This document shows, one piece after another, positions 35,002 to 47,758 of a stretch of 64,000 nucleotides of DNA (position 1 is its first letter; each line of letters opens with the position of its first letter). A program made the translations under genes and the position numbers. This DNA comes from Epichloe hybrida (Eukaryota > Ascomycota > Sordariomycetes > Hypocreales > Clavicipitaceae). Where the stretch lies: assembly GCA_019022495.1 (NCBI GenBank), contig JAFEKR010000002.1, positions 6,014,001 to 6,078,000 of the forward strand, given 5' to 3'. The notes under the pieces were generated by a model. It saw nothing but the letters and a program-made list of their open reading frames with translations. It ran no database searches and had not been told where the DNA came from.

Positions 35002-36789
35002 TCATCGAGCATCGGGCCAGGAGCTGACTGCGTCATTAACTTCCTCCAAGAAGGTGGCTGCATTGTGAATTGATGTGCCACCTAAAACAACACGTACGCC
35101 AGGAGTTGTGGCATTGATTCCAGCAATCATCCTAGCCTCTTCGTAGGTTGCGCCTCCTATCATGAAAACCATTACATCTTGCGGTTTGTCTCTCGTAGAG
35201 CCACCACTTTCTAAAAATGGATACTGCTGCTCCCTCAAACGACCTTTTATGAGATTTTGTAGGGTGCTTTCTAAAAGTGAAGTATGTTGTGTATAGACAT
35301 TCTCTACACCCTTCAAGCCTCGGAATCGACTCGAAGCCCCTGAAAATATGCCCACCGAGTCGAACATATCGGTGATTCCGCTGTGGGAGGGTGATGTATG
35401 AAGGGAAGAATGGTAAATTAGAATCTTGTGGACTAAATCGGCCTGCTGTGGCAAGACTCCTCCTACTGCGACCAGCAATTCTACAAGCATCGGAACGGCG
35501 TTCGACTGGTGCTTGTAGTATCGTAGTGCATACAGTGCTGTTAGACCGACTTTGGCGTGGGCTGTGATCCTTGGGTTTTGAATGAGTTTTTGGATATTCT
35601 GTTATGTTCTTAGCCGTCAAAATGTACACAAACGTTTTGTTATCAGGCGATGACAGACCTTCAGATCCACACTGTGATTGTCATTGCAAGCTAAGCTTTG
35701 CTCCACCTCACTGACCTCCAGCAAAGATTCTGCTGCAACCTTGCGACTCAATTCAGAAACTAGGGTAACATGCTTGCTAACATTACCAGACAGCTTCCTG
35801 AACTCCGGGTATTCTTCTATGAATCGCTTCATATCAGAGATCGACTCTATATGAGCGTTGTTCTTGGTCTTGGACTGGTATTGTTCGACGTAGTCTTTGA
35901 TGGTACCGCCCAAGTCGCCAAAATTAAGAAACATGTTTTTCTTGAAGAATGGGTCCTGGTCTTGAGATAGAACGATTTCTTTTAGCTCTGGCCGTATGTC
36001 AGGTACATCACTCAGGTCAACACGACCATTTTGAATACCGATAAGGTGATGGACCATAGCTTGATATGTCCACTGAGTAAGTAGCGGCGTCACAGAGTCC
36101 TCTCGTCTGTCCAAAACAAGAAGAACCGGTGGGGTATCAACTTTTCGAAAGTCGAAAAGTTGCTCCTCCTGTGACATCAAGTAACGCACTTCTGATGCAA
36201 GTTTTTTGGCCATCGGGCTACTTTTCTCATAACGTATGACTGGCCGTTTTTTCAAGGACAATAAAAGTGCGAGCAGACCATCCGCGCATCTTTGAAGAGA
36301 TTCCGGGTTCCAGTTGTCTGGGTTTGAGCCCCATATACGTCGCTGTGGCAGTGACACTGAGAGGGAAAATAAATCGGGATTGATGACGGTGTAATCGGCG
36401 AAATGCTCCTGAACGACCTTGACAATTTCATGGTCGTCTGCTTCCGCGAGACGCTCCAAAGACGATTTTTTGACCACGTTGGTGAAAAACAGATGATACT
36501 CGCCGTATCTAGGTTCCCGAAGCTCATCTATCAACAGCTGTATGGTGTTGGGCGATGGACGCACTAGGCATATACAGCGAAGATGACGCATCCTCTCGCG
36601 GCTCGCATTGTCTAGACGATCAATAAGATACACCTCGTGATTCAGAAGCGATGACTGAGTCACGGCAGTCGAGACAATGGACACTGTTTCATTATCCAAC
36701 AGTAGTATCTTCATCTTGGAAGAAGAGATTTCTCCAGAAGGCATGACTATTTTTGAAATATAGTTGGCCACAGCCTGTGAGATGTCCAT
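35002..36789 (-). CDS. VPS45: Sec1/Munc18-family vacuolar protein sorting protein Vps45
   Basis: SM protein that controls SNARE assembly for Golgi-to-endosome transport. Exon 1 is 36789-35659 and exon 2 is 35598-35002, giving 575 aa. It is recognised from the N-terminus (MKILLLDNETVSIVSTAVTQ, then SSLLNHEVYLIDRLDN), PPVLLVLDRREDSVTPLLTQ followed by WTYQAMVHHLIGI, the NFGDLGGTIKDYVEQYQ and NVSKHVTLVSELSRKV segments, and the C-terminal DVMVFMIGGATYEEARMIAG. Length and segment order match Vps45 better than Sly1, Sec1 or Vps33. It shares a 440-bp divergent promoter with MMM1. Confidence 0.95.
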
Positions 36790-37228
36790 GTCGGCTGTAT
36801 GGACGCCGCAGCGTTCACCAGACCCACTGGGTCATAACAATATTTCCCAGGTCAAGCGTCCGTATTCAGTTTTAAAGAATTTGTGAGAAAACTATGCGTA
36901 GAATACTAAGAATCCCAGGAGAGTGATGTACAAGCAAAGCAGGGAAGACGAGTGTGAAAGCTTCCGAAAGGGTTTCTTTGCATAATTCGCGGTGTACGTC
37001 ACGGACTCACGGTTCGGCCCCTATGTGTTTGGATAAGTTTGGATATCTGCATATGACCAACCCGCTATATTCATAAACGCTGTCATCCGGACCCCTGTCA
37101 ATAACCTCTCTATATGCTATGCATTATTTAGCTCAATACCTAACTCGACTGTGGGCTTTAAATCTCAACCTTGAATGCGCTCTCTCTAGATCGTGAAGTA
37201 CATATTTGCCCGGTAGTGAGCACAAAAA
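36790..37228. promoter_or_regulatory. Divergent promoter region VPS45 / MMM1
   Basis: A 439-bp gap between outward-transcribed genes. The MMM1 leader ends in an A-rich stretch before its ATG. No specific site could be assigned. Confidence 0.4.
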
Positions 37229-38522
37229 ATGACACCAGATATCTGTCCTCCCAGATCAGAACCAACGTTAGTGCGTGTCTGGTTAGAAACAACATAATGG
37301 ATATGGAAACTGATGTCTGTACAGACTTTCATTCACCCAGGGCCTTGTAGTCGGCCAACTGTCCGTCGTTCTGATACTTGCAGCGTTCATAAAATTTTTC
37401 ATCTTTGGGGATCCGCCATCTCCAGACGAAACCGCGTCTTTGCGGGCCACAGAACGACGATCCAGGACTCTCACGCACAAGCAATCTTTGTTGAGACTGC
37501 GAAGCCCTAATCAAAGACAAGAGCAGACACTGAAACGGAAAAAATCCAATGTGCTTCGAAATCCACCAGCACTGACCATAGGCTCAATACTAAGCAAGAC
37601 CTACTACAATGTGGACAGTCACCAACCAGAGAGTCTTGATTGGTTCAATGTACTTATTGCTCAGACAATTGCGCAGTTCAGAAGCGATGCGCAACATGAT
37701 GATGCGATTCTCAGTTCTTTGACTAAAGCACTCAATGGAACATCACGTCCCGACTTTGTAGACGACATCCGCGTAACACAATTAAGTTTAGGTGAAGACT
37801 TCCCTATCCTCAGTAATTGCCGCATTATCCCAGTGGACGAAGACGGGTTGACTCTTGGGAACGGCATCAAATTTGACGCTGCCACTGCTGCCCGAGATGG
37901 GACGAGACTGCAAGCCCGCATGGACGTGGACTTGAGCGACATGCTTACGCTTGCTGTGGAAACAAAACTCCTCCTCAACTACCCGAAAAGACTATCAGCT
38001 ATTCTGCCCGTCGCGCTCGCCGTTTCGGTCGTCCGGTTCAGTGGAACATTATCGATATCATTCATCCCTAGCAATCCGTCCCAGTCGACACCAACTATGA
38101 TGACATTTAGTTTTCTGGATGACTATCGACTGGACTTCTCCATCCGGAGTCTACTCGGTAGCAGATCGCGTTTGCAGGATGTCCCTAAAATTGCTCAGTT
38201 GGTTGAGGCTAGATTGCACAGATGGTTCGATGAGCGTGCCGTTGAACCTCGCTTCCAGGAGATCGCCCTTCCGAGCTTGTGGCCTAAAAAGAAAAACACC
38301 CGGGGACCGGATGATTCTGTTCCTGATGGAGGGCTATCCATCGGGCGGTCCAAAGGTAAGGATATCAGTCGTGATGCGAGGGATGATCCAACAAGGCGAC
38401 GAGATAATTCTCTCGAAGATGACAAACTTGACTCGACATCACTTAGGCATCGCCGCCCCGTTAAGGATGAAGATGAACCAGCAATGACATGGTCAGCTCC
38501 AATTACGAAACCAAATGCGTAA
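37229..38522 (+). CDS. MMM1: ERMES subunit Mmm1 (maintenance of mitochondrial morphology protein 1)
   Basis: ER-anchored lipid-transfer subunit of the ER-mitochondria encounter structure. Exons 37229-37266 and 37325-38522 give 411 aa. The spliced N-terminus is short and lumenal, followed by a single TM ([20 protein letters not shown]). After a basic linker the SMP domain begins ([20 protein letters not shown]) and continues with [34 protein letters not shown] and [20 protein letters not shown]. The tail after residue 330 is charged and low complexity. The upstream exon was placed because an in-frame stop precedes the TM exon and a GTTAGT...TACAG intron gives the right phase. Confidence 0.94.
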
Positions 38523-38784
38523 CACAAGACACTATACATGTAGACGGCTTCTTCAACTAGCCTCGGCCCTGTTCAGGGGTCGACCCATGTTGGCAACATA
38601 GGTAAAATTAAAGCCGTGAGGCAACATCGCTATGGCTATGCAAACAATAATGAAGTCTCATCATATGATGATCCATATGTATGCAAGATTAAATCAGAAG
38701 ACGATCAATAATAACACATCATGTCTACATACGTGTATAGCGTCGCACGGTGGAAGGTATATCCTCCACGATATTGACCTCAAT

Positions 38785-39891
38785 TTACAGCTCGAGGGTA
38801 AATAGAGCGGTTGACGACGTAGTTAATGATAGCAAATGTTGCCACCATAGAACTAAACCACCCAGAAGCAAAACATAATACGGTATAGTCCACTTCAATG
38901 CCGATATCTTCTGATAATTACTCCCACCAAGCAGCCAATACGGTTCCAAGAGGCCCCAAACACGGGGAAGACCCATAGAGTTGCAAAACGTGTGAACGGC
39001 TACGACAGCTAGAAGGGACCCAGTACGCAGGAATAAGAACGTAGCGTAGGCTCCGAATACCGTTGTGTATGAGAGCTGAAGTACAGACCGTGCAACAGCT
39101 ACGCCTAGTTGAGTCCGGGGATGTGTGACACGGAATTCGTAGAAATGATGAAGATGCGCGAGACCAAAAACCAAGGGTGAGAGGAATATGATGCTTTTCC
39201 TATCGCACCCAGCCATTAATAATAACGGTACAGCAGAAGAGCGGAAGAGACATTCTTCCGTTATAGGGCCCTGTTCAATCGACATTAGTTGACAGAGCTC
39301 GCATGGTTCAGGGGGTGGGGGGTGGTCATACTGCCACCATATTCCTCCATACAGCCAAGTCAGACCAGACCTGCTTCAAGGGATCCAGAGATGACCAACT
39401 TCTCCAGTTACCGTCAATGAGAAGGCACTCATATAAAGGTCCTAAGAATAGAAGACCTGTCAGGAGCACTGTTTTGCCAGCCTCGACCATTCCGATGGGC
39501 CAATATCCCATTAAATTCCATGGCGAGACGTTAAGAGAAATCGGTGACCTTTTTACGAGAACAAAAGTGACCAAGGAGCATAAAGCGGTAGAAAGGGATA
39601 CTGAACGTATTCTAGCACGGATGGCTTCTGGTGCATCTCGAGGACGACCTGCGACGGCTCTGGTAGCGGGGGATGCGTAAAGCGGTAACACATATATGAG
39701 GCAGTAAGTAATCTGTTTATCACCAAAGGCGCGAACGCGTTAGCCTCGTACAGCAAAAATGAAATGGTATTTGTTCTGTGACACTAGACTCTTGCATAAC
39801 GCTACAATATTCGTTGACTCACCAGCAGGCCAAATGCACGAAATTGTGAAAGGTCAGGCTCGTGCGAAGAGGCATTCAACCCTTTGTCCAT
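38785..39891 (-). CDS. RCE1: CAAX prenyl protease 2 (Rce1)
   Basis: ER-membrane glutamic-type endopeptidase that removes the last three residues of farnesylated CAAX proteins. Exons 39891-39823, 39712-39332 and 39270-38785 give 311 aa. Catalytic features: GPITEECLFRSSAVPLLL (paired Glu at about 155-156), FGLAHLHHFYEF (His), and VVAVHTFCNSMGLP. N-terminal landmarks are VLPLYASPATRA and GRPRDAPEAIRARIRSVS. There are several TM spans. Intron 1 has a CTAACG branch site. All introns are GT-AG. Confidence 0.93.
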
Positions 39892-42000
39892 TGACGCGAC
39901 AAAGTTTGGGATGCAATCCCTCTTTCTTAATATGCTGCCAGGTGTTCTAACAGACAAATGGATGGACTGCTGGAGGTGATACTGAAAAGCTCCTGGCCAA
40001 TGTATGATGTTACAGTTTGCGCGCGGATAGCCAGCCCACGGGGTTGGATGGGCAAAGTGGACCGCTGAGCATGCAATACCGTAACTTGACACCAGCCAGG
40101 TACGGAATGCATATGTACTCCGTACGTATCCGTAGACCGTTGAACGATAGTATTGTCTCTGTCACCCTCATTAAAAAATTCTTGGATGGTGCCGAAAGCT
40201 TCACGGATCAAACACCTCTTGCACTGCATTCAAAGGGGTCTGCAAAAACACCGTTTCTATGCGAAGCGAATGGAATTAAGCGGGATGGCTATGAGCAGGA
40301 GAAGGACGAGTTGACTGACGCCCTGTTGCGAGTCTTACCAAATGGCGACATTTCCGTGGCATTCATTTGTCAGCCATCACCAAGCGTCAAGACTTTTATC
40401 AGCGAGTCGGCCTCTTTGGTCTGAATGTGAAATACAATGGCCTTTATTCACATTAATTGGTTGAGTTGGTCCGGAGTTTTGAAATTGAGCTCCTATGGGC
40501 TCCTATGGATGGATAAGTTAATATAATAATAGCGGAGGGGCATTCTTTTTCGTTAAAAAGCGGCGAGGCGCAAATTCTTTGCGTGCGCAAGCAGAGGTGT
40601 CTTTGATTGGACAGCCAACACGCGACGCGCCGTCCCAGTGATCGCGAGCAAGTTGGCCATGCGGGTCTGGACCAGTGTCTCACTCTGCGTAACGGAGCAA
40701 CTTTTAGTCGTGTTTCGGCATCATATCAACCTTTGCCCTTCTGCCCCACCCATGCCGCAGAGCCGAGGAAAGCAGTCATACATACGGAGTACATCATGCA
40801 CCATGACAAGTCGTCGAATCAGACAGATGTGGCTCCATCTCAGGAGTCCTACCGACCTACAACCCAGGCATGGTATTACTCGAGCAGAATCAGATACTTC
40901 GGCCTCGACTTGTTAACGCAGCCATCGTCGCTGAGTATGTCGCTGAATATGTGGCATTGACGCTCGATTCTGCTCAGCCAGCCAGCGTGATGTGTCCTTG
41001 TCAGGAAAAGAAAAATCATCCAAGCCAAACGCAATTTCCTCATGCAACTTCCCCCTTACGGACTCCGTGGGACAAGCCATCGTGCAGGCCGTTATTAAAC
41101 TACACCCACTACTAATGCACGCTGGCCTTTTCAAATGGCTCAATCCAGACTGACTGTGGCCCCGCCCCGCCATGGCTTTCTCGATCCAGCTTTCGTGTCC
41201 TGGCGGTCAGCCTGTCCTGGTTCTGCCACCTGAGTAAAGCCAGACAAAGCCATAGGCAGGGGGTTTCTTGGGGTTTCCCCATGCGCTGTAGCGCCGTCGT
41301 GCGTGTAGTGCATCCCCTTTGTCGCAAGAAGTTTCGAGGAGACCGACCAGCTCTCCTTTAGCGCTTTCCCCTTACGAGTGGAATCGCCTCGGTACATCCA
41401 CCATCCATTCGGATATCCAGGATGATGGCGTTTTTTTTCGGCTACGGGCGGTCGTTGTTCTGCCTCGTACAATAAATCTTGTGGAGGTGCCAGATATTCC
41501 TTTCACCTTCCTCGACTGTATTCTTTCTTTGCCTATTTTATCATTATTTCTATTGTGTTTCACTCCATACTCTCTTTTAAACTAATTAATCTTTTGATTT
41601 TCCCTCCCGTCAAGTTTCAACTTTGTGTAATACTGTCTGTATTCGACCCCGTCAGCATTCTCGGCACCTTTCAAGTATTTCGCCTTATACCAACAGGCAC
41701 TCACTCGCTCTAATTCCAATATCGAATCCTGGATCGGCTCTGTTGCCGTTTCCTCTTATCAATCATCCAATTCCTGTGGTAGGAAAGAGGAAAGTGAAGC
41801 AAGAATTCAATTGCCTCTCATCAGATCAGTGACGAGCTGGCCGTTTCTACCAAGACTTGACGACGGATCTCAACACTCGGTACGGCAACAGAGAGGACTG
41901 CTTACTCATACAAACGCCTTCCCTCTACTGAGATTCAATCCTCCTACTATTGGCCTTAAATCGCTTTAACAAAAATTGCTCTCGTTTTCCACCCGGAGTT
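39892..42000. other. 2.1-kb gene-free region, shared upstream of RCE1 and the Ser-rich gene
   Basis: No gene supported, although many short ORFs overlap. Two copies of the TACTCCGTA/TACGGAGTA 9-mer occur (40116 and 40783). 41500-42000 is pyrimidine-rich and looks like a long 5' leader for the plus-strand gene. Confidence 0.45.
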
Positions 42001-42039
42001 ATGTTCCTGGACGTTCTTGACAAAGCCAACACTGTCTAG
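42001..42039 (+). promoter_or_regulatory. Upstream ORF of 12 codons
   Basis: An ATG at 42001 opens MFLDVLDKANTV and closes at a TAG, only 7 nt before the ATG of the Ser-rich protein at 42047. If the leader includes it, ribosomes would have to leak past it or reinitiate, so it could damp translation. Confidence 0.4.
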
Positions 42040-42046
42040 CACGGCA

Positions 42047-44705
42047 ATGCCTGGTTCTCCATCGAAGCATAGGAAAGCCCTCAACAAGCACACTTCTTTG
42101 AACCCCGACAGACTAAAAATTCGCGTCGTGCCTTATAGTCCGCCCAGGCTTAGCTCTGACGGCTCGGCATCCTCTCGTCCAGTCTCTTATGCAGCATGTT
42201 CACCGTCACCTTGCTTCTCAGCCCAGGATCGAGCTTATGAAGGCGCCTATGATGTTGCGTCCAGCCCAAATCTGCGAGTCGAGCCTGGTCTCCAAACGCC
42301 GCTTGGTACGCCGCTAAGTGCGGATTTGAGGTCCAGGAACGATGTACATCCTGATGTTGCTACCGAATCTGAGGATGTCGCGAGCCCGTGTGCAAACTCC
42401 ATTGCCGAGTCCCCCCCGCTAACTCCGGTCTCTCCTTCGCCTTCAAATCGTCGCGCCAACAGGGTTATTACTGTCAACTCTGACAAGACATTCATTCTGC
42501 TTCCTCAAGCCCACCCGTCGACCTACACAACAGAATCGTTACGGTCACCACGGCGCTCGTCTACCGCCCCAAGTTCCTCAATACACAGGACAGTCTCTGA
42601 CTCATTCGCTGAAGAGCAGCCCAGTTCTCCACTGACGACTCTTCAAGAGCTCTCTCAGCCTTGTTCTGGGGACTTCTCGCCCTTGCCATCTGGTAGCAGT
42701 CATGTTAGTGAGTCCTCGTCGCCGTGGAATTACCAATTCATTGGAGGCTTGCGCAAGGTCCCGAACAGCGCCTCGCAGACGAGAGACCAAGTTTCGCATG
42801 ATGCTCCCTTTCTAGCTGGCCCAGGCTTGAAAAGTGAGTTCATGACTTCTGGCTCTTCACACGGCGGTCCTAGTCAAACAGGCAATCTCACCTCGAAACG
42901 ATATCTTCAGTCATATCAATCAACCTTCACGCTGCCCGAGAGGACCAACCACAGATCACTCACAGACGAATCTCCATGCCCCCAGAAAACGCAACACTTT
43001 ATGACGTTTGATACAAGAGACCCAGAGCAGATGTCAGTTACGTCAACGCAGCCCAATATCGAGGTTATTGGTGAATCCTCATCCGAGCAATCTTCGGATG
43101 ACCGGTCCCGACCAGAAACTAGTAAAAGCAACTGCAATTACTTGCTTCATCAAAATTTAGTATCCTCTTCGCCTGCTGTTACAAATTCGACTTCGCGTTT
43201 GAAAACGGAATATTCCAGTGAGAGTCTTGTGGTTGCTCCTTTGCGACCCGGAAAGAGATGCCTCACTGATCAAGCCGGCCTGTCAAGACAGAGGTCGCGA
43301 GACTCCTCTTCTGATAGGTCCCTGACTTCAGTTTCGAGCGCTTTCATCGAAGATGTGGCCAAGTCAATTTTTGCCGGCACTACTTCGATATCGGTTCCAC
43401 CTGGCGTCATTCGGCAATCTTCAACCCGCCGCGGGTTTTCTGTCGGCTCTGGGAGCAGGTCTATGAAACCAACACACCATCAATGGAGTATGGGGCTGTC
43501 TACAGTGGTCTCGGAGAGTGATAGGGGTAGTGGCGTGCCGTCGTTACGCTTGTCCCATTCCACGTCAGGGGATCTTCACCGCGAGCACACTTCACATGCT
43601 CAGAGCATGTCCCCTGACTTCGACGTCCAGGATTCGGCAACATGCACAGATTGCCCGCAGCCAGCCTACTTCCGAAACTGGACGCGAGAGGCGAACAGCA
43701 GCAGTTTAAGACTAATCGGGGATCAAGATGAGCATGGCGATGGTCTGGCTGAATTAGGGGTTCTCCATCAACATCCATCCAGAATCAGACTCCACAGCTA
43801 CCTGTCCAACTTCCCTTCTGACCGAATTATTCGGTCCGCAGGCAGCTCTCGCAGTAACAGTTTTAGTCACTCTTACATTCCTACATGGGCAAGGTAAAAA
43901 CAGTGCAAAGAGCGCGCGCAGTTTCTTGGTAGATTGGTGACTAACGAAAATTCCGGACAGGCTCTACTACGGCAGCGGAGAGCGGCGTCTCTCATCCCAA
44001 CAATCAACTGACTCTCTATATTCGGAGTTCAGCGGAAGTGCACATCGTTGCTCGATGATGAGTCGTTGTCCGAGTTTGGAAACTTCTAAATCCGTGGCAC
44101 AGGCCCACTCTCATCAGCACTCATCGGCCCTCGCTGTTCCCAGGTCTCCAACAGTGTCGAAGGCACCCTCGGACAACGGCATTCCCATACCATACCGCCA
44201 ATTTTCTATTATTCGCCGAATGAGGAAGCAAACGTCCAGCATTTGGTCTCCACACCTTCGTCAAGACAACAGAGCTCAAATATTTAGCTTATGGCGACCC
44301 CCATCTACTGCATTTGCCACGCGAGAAGACAATTTTTTCCGGGACAGGGTTCCGGCAGTGCTCTTCGTGCTTGGCTTTGTGTTTCCTTTCGGTATGACCC
44401 GCAACCGGAACTTTTCTGATTTTACCGGGGTGCTAATGAACAATGTAGCTTGGTTTGTGGCGTCATTCTTACCACTTCCCATATGCATTGGGACAGAATT
44501 GAAAGATAAAGACCACAGCACCAGTCACCTCGATCTCGAGCAGGGTGCCAGTATCCAGGGCAAGACGGAAATGAGTGCAAGTCGTTATGATCGGGCAAAA
44601 TGGTGGAGAAATCTCAACCGATATATGTCGATCATTGGCGTGTTTGTGATTGGGGCAGTACTGGCTCTTACCATTACGGGCGCTCAACAACAGTGGAAGT
44701 CGTGA
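42047..44705 (+). CDS. Serine-rich protein with C-terminal membrane segments, unknown function
   Basis: Exons 42047-43893, 43961-44391 and 44449-44705 give 844 aa. The first 700 or so residues are disordered and extremely Ser/Pro/Thr-rich, full of potential phosphosites (for example SSASSRP-like and SRSMKPTHH-like stretches). The C-terminus has two hydrophobic spans: FFRDRVPAVLFVLGFVFPF, joined by splicing to AWFVASFLPLP, and YMSIIGVFVIGAVLALTITG. Intron 2 is 57 nt, a multiple of three, so retention would insert 19 residues into the first span. Similar Ser-rich tail-anchored proteins occur in related fungi, but I cannot name a function. A uORF lies just upstream. Confidence 0.7.
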
Positions 44706-45172
44706 AGCCCTCTCTGTTGCACCTTATCACGGCATAGGTCGATCATTCCCATCATTCCCCTGTAGAGACAGTTGAGGACCCATCGCGAACGAGTTGCTCC
44801 TCTCCTTGCAATTAACACCACTAGAGGAGACCTTGCGTGGCCATCATGTGCCACACACCCAGACAGCTTTATGCTCGCCGGCCTCCCTACATTCATTTTT
44901 TCATTTTTCGTCATCTTCACTCTTCGCTCTCATTTTATATTCCTTTTTTCCGATGAATTCTATGATGAACGCGAACTTGAACGCTATGCATATTTTAATG
45001 ATGTACAATGCAGCATGTATAGAATGAACGAATGTATCAGGGCAGCTAAGATAGATATTTACGCTAATTCTTCTAATGTCTGCACAAGCAGATCAAGTCA
45101 TGGGACTGTCTATCATGCATGTACTCTCATACAAATTACTCCATGACTTTGTCGTCATCTGTGAGGACTATA
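44706..45172. other. Intergenic between convergent genes
   Basis: 3' flanks of the Ser-rich gene and ALE1. No gene or repeat recognised. Confidence 0.5.
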
Positions 45173-46987
45173 CTACCGGGACTTCTTAGTTTCAACCCCA
45201 GTCCTCAGCTCTTCCATAGCTTCTGCCACGTCGCGCTCCAGATCCTTTGAGATGCCAAGGATAGGCTCTTTGCCCGTCAAACTGTCGGTACTGATAGACC
45301 GCACCAATTTTGCACCGGCACGCCCTTGACGCTTCTCCAACTCTGCTTTCAATGCCGTCTTGCCCGGAGACGCAAAAAAAATGAGACATAGAACGGTCCA
45401 AGCAGCTCCGTAAAAGTATACACGAGACCATGCGCGCATAGCATCGGAAAAAGTGAGCACTAGAAAAGGCGTTGTAGCGAAGGAGAACGTGAGTTGTGTA
45501 AGGAGGAAACTGGCTATATCGTAATATTTCTTTCTCGGCAAGGCCTGGCCAGTAATACTATCGAGAAAGAAAGGGCGCACGAAGCGGCGCAAATCTGGAT
45601 TCACAGTTTAGCGCCAAAGCATGAAGATCTCAGAAAACAAGCCAATTCTCTCGTTTAAACAGGACTTACTCTTCGAAGCAGTCTGGATAAGACTAGCTAA
45701 AACAAACGTCAAATAGTAACCAGGATAGAATCCATGCCAAAACGCACTCGTGCCAAATGTCATCAAGCTGGCCCGGAACCCAGGTTTCTTGCCTCTTGGC
45801 GTCACTCGGAGATACACATAGTTTCTTAACCAATTGTTTGTGTTCATGTTCCAGCCTGCCAAGTAGCCACGGGGATTTTGGGCGGTCTCGACTGCCCAAG
45901 GATCAACGTTCTGTAAGCGATTCCAAAAGACTTTACCGGTTACGGAATCAACCCCGTTGTAGCTTAGCCCAGCCAGTATGCAAGATCCTTCGGTCAAGGT
46001 CCAAACACCATAGTACTTGAGTCTCGCCACTAGATTGACCACATACATGATCCAAATGCGGCGCCACAGGGCATGCTGTACGTAGGAATCTTGCAGCAGT
46101 TGCTCATGTCCATATTTCGCGGAAAAAGGCACGAACAAGGCAATCCAGACCAGTCCAGTCACTGCTTTAAACGTGGCAGGGGTACCGCTGCGTGGGATCT
46201 TTCTTCTCTTCCTCGAAGGCGGTTTTTTTGAGGACTCAAGATTGGGGGGGGCGTCGAACATGGTGGTATCAATCCAGCGGCGATATTCTGCGTAGTCAAA
46301 GGCTGGTCCAGCAAAGAGCGAAGGAAAGAAGAGAATATAACCAGCATAGTCGAGAATGGCAGGAAGCTCGTGGATTGCGCGGTCTCTCTGGAAGTCAGAA
46401 AGCAACTCATCCGACAATTGCCCGTCAGCAACGTTCCAGCAAAAGGCACTGAGCTTCATCACCATGACCATTTGAGCGCCTGTGATATCGACGGTAGAAG
46501 GACTGTTGGCAGCCTGACGTCTGACATGGCTTATGGACATGTGTCCCATGACAAAGAGAAAACCTATCCATGGCATATATGGACTTTTCCGCATAAACTT
46601 GGCAATCAAATAAGCACCGCCTGCGCTGACAGCTATAGTCACGACACCATGCCAAAGATCAAATAAACCGACCAGATAGAAGATCGAAGTCCTTGAGAAT
46701 AGTAAGCCTGAGAGTTCAGACAGTGCAAAAAGGGGTTCAACCGTGTAGGAAGGTTCAACACGTACCCGACAATGAAGATGTTTTTGAATTCTGGTTTCGC
46801 GTCAGGCACACGCTTTAACAATCCTGCCAAAGGGTAAGACAGTAAGAAAGAGAATATAAGCTTCACTAGAGCAGGGTGCGGTCAGATTAATATTGTTGAC
46901 TTCATGATGCAAAAGCTGATGATGCTTACATTCGTCAGGGGACGCGCCAACTGTTGCCGAAAGTGCCTCGAAGGCTAACACATTCAT
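45173..46987 (-). CDS. ALE1: MBOAT lysophospholipid acyltransferase (Ale1/LPCAT-like)
   Basis: Membrane-bound O-acyltransferase that re-acylates lysophospholipids in the ER. Exons 46987-46930, 46865-46766, 46691-45670 and 45594-45173 give 533 aa. The spliced N-terminus reads SPDELKLIFSFLLSYPLAGL and IFYLVGLFDLWHGVV, as in Ale1. MBOAT hallmarks are NTNNWLRNYVYLRV (conserved Asn region) and SAFWHGFYPGYYLTFVLA (catalytic His). It is polytopic with a charged C-terminal tail. All introns are GT-AG and the phases are consistent. The family is certain. The exact lysolipid preference is not visible. Confidence 0.92.
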
Positions 46988-47380
46988 GAAGTGTTAGACA
47001 GAAATTGAGTGTACGGTGTTCAATTAATGAGGAGTACTCACGGCGATGCACAAAGCCGAGCATCTTGGTCATGGATGATTGTGCCTACGCAGGACAGCAA
47101 GATTCAAAAACTGCCAGGTTTCAACACGGCATATATATGCATAGCGCCGTTATGGCATAGCGCCGTTATCGGGTGGGGTCCTATCAAGCAGAGCAGTGTG
47201 TTACTTACTTTTGACGTCGCTAAGCTTGAGAAGGCGCGTCAATAATGTGTGCCTTGGCCCTGGCTGGCAGTGGGTACGACCTAGCAGGAGCGCTGGTACT
47301 TCGGTAGCCCAGTGCGAACTTCCCATGACCATTTCGAGGGTGTTGGAAATAAGGGAGGTAAGAGCTAGGATAAGGTGGTA
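46988..47380. other. Intergenic upstream of ALE1
   Basis: ALE1 promoter. A 16-bp tandem duplication (CATAGCGCCGTTATGG / CATAGCGCCGTTATCG, about 47140-47171) is visible. No gene seen. Confidence 0.45.
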
Positions 47381-47389
47381 CAGTAAGTC

Positions 47390-47758
47390 CAACACGTAAA
47401 CATGCAGTAGTGATTTTTCAATCATGCAGTAGTAACTAGACCTAAAATAGAAGAGGTATCTTTCCACATAAATTTATAAGAGGAGTGACCTCCTATAATT
47501 TATATAAGTAAATTAGGGCATAGGAACTAGCTAGTCCGCTTAGTAAAATTACTATAAGCTACAATAGAAGCTCTATATCTTTAAAGAAGCCTAAAAACGC
47601 GTTTTCCCTCTCGTGTGCACATTTAAATTAGTGGTGTGAAATGCATGAATTGCGGGAGGTCACTCCCCTAATAAATTTGCGGGCGCGGGTACCTCTTCCG
47701 TTTTGGGCCTAGTTACTACTGCATAATTGAAAAATCACTACTGCATGTTTACGTGTTG
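47390..47758. mobile_element. Mutator-like MITE with about 100-bp TIRs and 9-bp target duplication
   Basis: The element is bounded by CAACACGTAAACATGCAGTA and its inverse, identical over the first 33 bp, with similarity continuing inward about 100 bp (47390-47493 against 47654-47758). It is flanked by direct repeats CAGTAAGTC at 47381-47389 and 47759-47767. Long TIRs plus a 9-bp duplication are typical of MULE-type DNA transposons. There is no transposase, so it is non-autonomous. The right-hand duplication is also the terminus of the next inverted-repeat element, which suggests insertion into it. Confidence 0.8.
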
